This document shows positions 58,540 to 64,000 of a DNA stretch of 64,000 nucleotides, piece by piece (the first letter of the stretch is position 1; each line of letters starts with the position of its first letter). A program made the translations under genes and the position numbers. Source of the DNA: Molossus alvarezi (Eukaryota; Chordata; Mammalia; Chiroptera; Molossidae); NCBI GenBank assembly GCA_037176705.1, contig CM073891.1, positions 52,578,571-52,642,570 of the forward strand. The letters are read 5' to 3'. The notes under the pieces were generated by a model that saw nothing but the letters and a program-made list of their open reading frames with translations, did no database searches and was not told the origin of the DNA.

Positions 58540-59260
58540 TTACTACATTTATTCCATGAATATATATACGAGACACAGGGAACAGATGTACATGGTTCTT
58601 GACCCCATGAAGCTTGTAGATGGTTTATGTGAATTCCCAGACAGACTAAATCTATATAAAAATGTATGTTCTTCTTCTGAAAGAGGTTACAAAATGCTAA
58701 AAATGCAATAAGACCTAATCCAGTAAGATTTCTCTGAAGAACTGATATTTAGATAAGCTCTGAAATATACATAGGTGTTATTCAGCACAGTGGTGGAAGA
58801 GAGTGTTTGAGTAACTGAAAATCTGTCAACAATCCTTTCAGGCAGAAAATGGGAGTGGTGCAGAGATGAGGCTGGAAAGGTGAGGAGAAACCAGGCCATG
58901 GGGTCCTTGTAAGGCATGCTAAAGATTTTAGAAGGAAGCTAAGAGCAAAGGAAAAATCTTTAAGAGTATAAACTTCCTAAAATACACATTTGGAAAGCTC
59001 CTTGATGCGCCTTTGTAATGAATTGATTAGAATAATAATGGATGGTCATGGCTCAGAAAATGTAGAGTTAGTGGAGATGAAAATGGAGAGAGAGAGAGAG
59101 AGAGAAAAAAAAATATATATATATATATTAGTGTTTTTACTTATTTGATGTGGGAATTGAGGAAAAAGAGATATCAATAATGACCTCTGGGCAGAAACAA
59201 TGGTAGTACCATTTGCTATGAGAAGCACTAAAGAGAAACAAGGTAAGTTTTGGTAATTTT
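58540..59260 (+). repeat. Ancient mammalian interspersed repeat, family uncertain
   Basis: Several blocks ('gatgaggctggaaaggtgag', 'caggccatggggtccttgta', 'aatgacctctgggcagaaac') occur in the order known from an old mammalian repeat, but I am not sure of its name. It is interrupted by a (GA)n(AT)n tract at 59087-59130. Confidence 0.4.
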
Positions 59261-60780
59261 TTGTTATAGAAGTCTATAAAAGTGCCATTGGATCTTGTTC
59301 CTGGGCATTCCTTTTCCTGGGCATGTGTTTTAAAGGTACACCGAATTTATTTTAATCAGGTATGGTAAGCCACACTGACAAAGAAATGACTGTCACGAAG
59401 GAAGAAGGTTTCTATTATATTCACAAATGCCTGGGAATGGGAGGCTGGTACACCCAGGAGAGCCACACAGGTTTAAATTGTTTAAATAATCTCAGCAGAC
59501 ACAGGTGTGTAGAGATTGTCCCTGTTTTTCTAGTAACTCGCCCTGGGGTGGTTAGGGTAGGAGAAATAGTGCCCAGGGTATAAGGTCCCAAGAACAGAAT
59601 TGGCTGGGCATACGGGTTCTGGATTCGTCAGTTTGAATTTGAAAGTTATTTTCAGGAGTGAGTTTTTTTATTATATCTAGAATTGGCTGACACTGGGAGG
59701 GACAGTCCCTCCATGCTCAGGAAGGCCCCAAATGTCAAAGCATCAGAATACAGAAAATAAAAAGACATGGTCAATACAATCAGCATATCTAATGCAAAGG
59801 TGGATTTATATGTTTGAATATTAAAATAAAGGTTAGGATCAGAGACATAAATTTAGGAACCATGCCACATATAGATGTGATTTAAAGCCTGAGGTGATTA
59901 ACATACCTTATGGTGAGAGTATATAACAGGGATAAGAATGTCTGGGACCAAATTCTGATATAATTTAACAACTGAAGTTTAGAAGGAAAAGGAGAAATTC
60001 TCAGTTTACTGAGAATAATTGGTTAGAGAAGTAGGAGGAAGTCAGGAGTGTATAGTTTCATGGAAAAGAGAAAAGAAAAACAAGAAGTCTAGCCCAAGCA
60101 ATGATATTAAATATAGATGAACAGTGACTAAGAAGAGAAAATGCTTTACTATCATTTCTGATTTCTTAATTAGTTTTTCTTTATTTAAAAAAGTAATTTT
60201 TTTTCCTTCAGAAAACTGAAATGACTTTTGCAATGAGATATTCTCTCCAAGTCAGTGTGCTTTCTAAAAAATTTTCTTACACTTATAGATACTATCAGAA
60301 GTTTTAAACAATTGAGATATTAATCATTATAAATACCACTACTTAGAGTCCAAATTCTATTCTAATATACAACAAATTCTACTTATAATATACAATAAAT
60401 GAACTTTTACTGACTCTGTTACAATCACATACTATATTAATTGATCTGTCTTGAGCTGGGAGAGGTATTATCAAATGTCGGAATTTTAGACATGGGAGTG
60501 CTCATTTACTCATTCATTCAACAGTCATTCTTTGCTTAACTAAATGGTATGACCTGTAGTCATAGAAACCATGTAGTTATAAGATCACATTTTTATTTAG
60601 GTAATTTAGAAAGGTTTAGGAGTCAAATAGCTTAATGTCTTATGTGATGTTTGGTTTTATTAATAACATTCTATAAAGGCTACCTAATTTGGTTGACTCA
60701 GTATCCAGTAATAGGTCATCCTTTTCTCTTTTAATGTGGCTCACTTAATCTTTTGATGCCTCTAGTCATCAGCAATTTCA
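59261..60780. other. AT-rich intergenic DNA
   Basis: No gene or named repeat recognised. Confidence 0.4.
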
Positions 60781-61736
60781 AATTCATATAAATTCAAAAG
60801 CTACCTTCCTATAACTTGACATTGGGAAGTTGTCTGATCGCAGCTCTCATCCTTTTGATAGGTCCACAGATGTTTCATGATACCTGTTGTGTCTTCTCTG
60901 TTTTCACCCTGGACATCCTCAGGCACTTTAACAGCCCTCGCATGGCATGGCTTCAGTTGCTTCACCATATTCAGTCGTTTGACAGAATTTATTGGCATCT
61001 CCATCTGGGACCAAGAACTAATGTCATTCCTCTTGATTTGGTCCAACCAGTGTGGAATATGATCACTAACTTCATTGTTTTAAACACTATACAAGGGTTA
61101 TTGCTGTTTTTTGTTTGTTTGTTTGTTTGTTTTTATAGCCACATTATGCTGTTCATGGGTTGAGCCTATACTTATCCAGAATTCCTTAAGTCATCCTTTG
61201 CAGACCTACTACCATGAAATTTCACATGCTCACCGTGGATTTTTATTTGGTTTCTGTGGAAAGACATATAAACTTTTTGTGGACTCTGTTGAACCTTATT
61301 CTGTTTGAATTTAATCATCTTTCCTAACAGTCCTTTACAGATCTTTTGAGTAAATTATTGTATCATCTCATATATATATGATTCACCTCTTACCTTCTTG
61401 TCAACTTCAAGTTTGAGGTTCATATTATATTATATTGTCATACAAGCCATGGCTGAATGAGTTTTCAGTGATGGGCCAATGAAAGAGCTCTCCAGCCCCA
61501 GGTTCCACAGGGATGTTGGTGGAAACACCAAGCAGCTCTCCAAGTCATGTTTCCTCATCAACCAAAGCGCAGACCTATGAGTGATACTCTTATTCAATTG
61601 ACATCTTCCCACTGTGCTCACTAGACAGCTGTGGAAATGAAATAAACGTTTTGTTGAAACAAAAACTCCATGTTTACTATCTTCGTGTCACTTACTAGTC
61701 AATGGTAACCGAATTAAAAAAAAAAAAAAAAAAAAA
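60781..61736 (+). other. Unassigned stretch ending in a 22-bp poly(A)
   Basis: The last part has an AATAAA near 61642 and a pure A run at 61715-61736, which hints at retroposition on the plus strand. I could not match the body to a gene or repeat, and no TSD was found. A (TTTG)n tract lies near 61115-61135. Confidence 0.25.
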
Positions 61737-62639
61737 CAGGACAAAAGAGGTAGAGAGACTTGCAAAATGACAAAAGGATGGTGATAAAACTGATTATAAA
61801 AATCTAGAGATCGAGATTTTCAATTTAATGCTCTTCCCCTTCCATTTTATGTGTGAGTCTAGATGCTTATCAAGCAATGATGATGAGACATGGCAACATC
61901 TCAGAAAGAAGTGTTCAAACCCTCACAACAAGGGTTATAATTGACTTACTATTTATTTTATATTCAAATCACCTTTATCTTTAGTCAGAGTTGGGTCTCT
62001 TGAGATTTGGGTTTTAATTTTTTAAACTTAAAAATGTAGTCCTAAGGATTTTTAGGGCACTATTTTATACACTATAAATCTGTGCTGATATTGTACCTAG
62101 AAAATGTCTGGCTAAGCATACACTAATAATAAACTAATCATACTGCATTGGCTGAGAAGAGAGTATTAAAATAAACTGTTCTTACCTAATATGGACTTTA
62201 TCACCAGCTATTATACACAAATACTTAAACTCCATTGTCTTGCCTGAACTGAGAAAGACTTACTGAGTCAGCATTTCTCAAGTTGCATTCATTGATCATA
62301 CGTAATGTTAATATGTGCTGATAAACACTCTCAGCTACACTTTACCCAGCTGGGGTTCCCCCAAAACAGTTGTCACATTGATGGTAGTTTATTGAAGCCT
62401 GGTGTGAATTTTGTAACTAGACACGTATAAGTGATAAATACACAAGTACATGTAAATACATTTCTATGGTTTTTCTCATTTTCTTTAAATTCCTAGGCCA
62501 CCATTCAAAAAATAAACATAGCCCTCGGCCCTCTCAGTGAGTCTTAGCCCTAGATAAGAAAGAAAATGACTGAAAATAGTAATTTTAATCATGCATACCC
62601 TCCTTGTGGTTTTTTAAAGCATTGCCATTAAAAAATCTT
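61737..62639. other. AT-rich intergenic DNA
   Basis: Nothing recognised. Confidence 0.4.
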
Positions 62640-62832
62640 ATATTTAGATGGTGTAGATTAATAGGAAGTTGCAAAAAAAAATGTACTCATAAGTTCTATG
62701 TGTCCTTTGCTCAGTTTCTCCTAATGATAACTATAGTGTAATAGCAAAGCAGATAACTATAGGATAATAGCAAACCAGGAAATTAATATTGGTACAGTCT
62801 GCAGAGTTTAGAGCTCATCAGTTTTAAATGCA

Positions 62833-62867
<35 letters not shown>

Positions 62868-63400
62868 TTTGGTAACATTGCATCCCATGTGTAGATTCAT
62901 GTTACCAAATTTTGTTGTTTCAAGAATAATATGTAAATAAACTCATAGAGTATGTAATCTTTGTGATGGCTGTTTTCATGCAGCATAATTTCGTGCGAGC
63001 CAACCAAGCTTTTCTATTTTTCAATACAAAGTTCCTTTTTATTGCTGCATTGTATGTGAAAGTGTGGGTATACCACAGTTACTTGTTTATTCATTTACTG
63101 GTTGAAGACATGTGGATTGTTTCCAATGTGGACCACTGTGAACAAAGCTGCTATGAAAATTCCTGTACAGCTTTTGTATGAACATAAGTTTCATCCCTCT
63201 GGGATAAATACCCAAGAGTGCATTGCTGGGTGGCATATGGCAGGAGCATGTTTGGTTTTATATGAAACTGCCAAGCTATTCTCAGAGTGCCTGTGCCATT
63301 TTATTTCCCCACCAACTATGTAAGTAATCTAGGTTCTCAACAGCCTCCCTAGCAGCTGGTGTCAAATGTAATTTTAAATTCACAACCAGGTTGTAAATTT
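62640..63400 (-). mobile_element. Old LINE-1 (L1M-type) 3' end
   Basis: The minus strand carries an old L1 ORF2 C-terminal part ('ctgggataaatacccaagag', 'gtgcattgctgggtggcata') and its 3'UTR to the left. It is more diverged than copies A-F and belongs to a pre-bat mammalian L1 group. A (TG)n tract (62836-62866) lies within. Confidence 0.75.
62836..62866. repeat. (TG)n microsatellite
   Basis: About 15 uninterrupted TG units. Confidence 0.95.
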
Positions 63401-64000
63401 TTTTTGACCAGGTGCTGTTTCATATTACCTTAAAAATGTTTATATAACATGGTAACACGGATTTAAAAGAAGCTTACTGGATAATTGCTATAGGATATTG
63501 AATGGGACAAAGCCGCCGCTCCTCCAGGCAGGAAGTCCAGGTCTGTTTGCACGCAGCAGCTGCGCTTCCAACCTGAGGCCTGGCCAGCAAATGAGTGAAG
63601 CTGCAGGAGGTCAAGGCATAAGGACCGGCGGGGATTGTGGCCCACAGGAAAGCAAAAGGCTGGCTCAAAGGAGACTGTCTTCAGGCAGCCATTCTGTCCA
63701 TTTTCTAGAGACATTCTGATTTTTCTTTAAAAAACCTAAAATATAATTTAAAAATGGAAACTCCCTTGATTTGTAAATATAGAGTCCACAAAAGTCTTGA
63801 GGATCAACTTTGACCTAAAGATAAGTTATTTGAGGATTATAAGTTAGAGAAGTGAGGAACCCACTAAAAAGAAAATAAATGTGCATTATTCTCAGACACC
63901 AGGAAGAGGTTTTTGAAGGCTGAAGAAATACAAAAAGCCTTTTAGTACAAGACTGTGTTTATAAATAATCTGGACATTTTGTTAATCTAATTTAGTATAC
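63401..64000. other. Intergenic DNA with a GC-rich patch
   Basis: A GC-rich patch with several CpGs at about 63505-63640 sits in AT-rich DNA. ORFs on both strands cover it but have no recognisable family. Confidence 0.35.

Noticed and set aside
60801..61163. Overlapping ORFs of 81 and 115 codons on opposite strands
   Set aside because: No family was recognised on either strand and there are no splice or start signals that support one over the other.
1..64000. Bacterial-type systems (operons, CRISPR, toxin-antitoxin)
   Set aside because: SINEs, L1s, HAL1, ERV LTRs, MIR and MER5 show that the DNA is mammalian; no direct-repeat array with spacers exists.

Overview
This window is typical of a bat nuclear genome, most likely a yangochiropteran. 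It is AT-rich, intron-poor intergenic DNA packed with retroposons. The clearest marker is a large set of tRNA-derived Ves-type SINEs (17 copies recognised, in at least three subfamilies). Many carry a 'CTGGCC..TTTGGCTCAGTGG'-like head, a CT-rich body and an A-rich tail, and most are flanked by target-site duplications (TSDs). There are no bacterial operons, CRISPR arrays, rRNA genes or free-standing tRNA genes. No intact host gene with introns can be demonstrated.

Layout. 1-5 kb: LTR-like repeats, MER5-type hAT remnants and SINEs. 5.2-11.2 kb: a nearly full-length LINE-1 on the minus strand (TSD CTTGTGATTTCTT). 12-17.5 kb: an exon-like segment, an RPL38 retropseudogene fused to a LINE 3' end, and LTR remnants including an ERV2-like LTR at 16.2-16.6 kb. 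17.8-22.5 kb: nested SINEs, LTR repeats and a decayed ERV env-like region. 23.9-25 kb: a truncated L1. 27-28.2 kb: MIR, a MaLR-like LTR and two exon-like ORFs with good splice signals. 29.6-35.6 kb: a second, plus-strand, full-length-class L1 with tandem monomers at its 5' end and a short 3' transduction. 38.9-42.3 kb: a retrocopy of SAPCD2 with TSDs and a poly(A) tail. 44.4-54.5 kb: two HAL1 (ORF1-only) elements in opposite orientation around a minus-strand L1 fragment, one of them carrying a solo LTR, followed by a CA-rich tandem array and an L1 5'UTR-like GC-rich segment. 55-64 kb: L1 3' fragments (one with a 3' transduction), MIR, MER5, an old L1M and large stretches with no recognisable content.

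What ties the region together is LINE machinery. L1 or its relatives placed the SINEs, the SAPCD2 and RPL38 retrocopies, the chimeric RPL38-LINE insertion and the HAL1 elements. The most useful points to follow up are the almost intact SAPCD2 retrocopy, whose reading frame is broken only by two offsetting 1-nt shifts in G/C homopolymers; two independent L1 insertions sharing the same Asp-to-Gly change in the reverse transcriptase catalytic box; and the two L1 3' transductions. I did not find a convincing new gene system.
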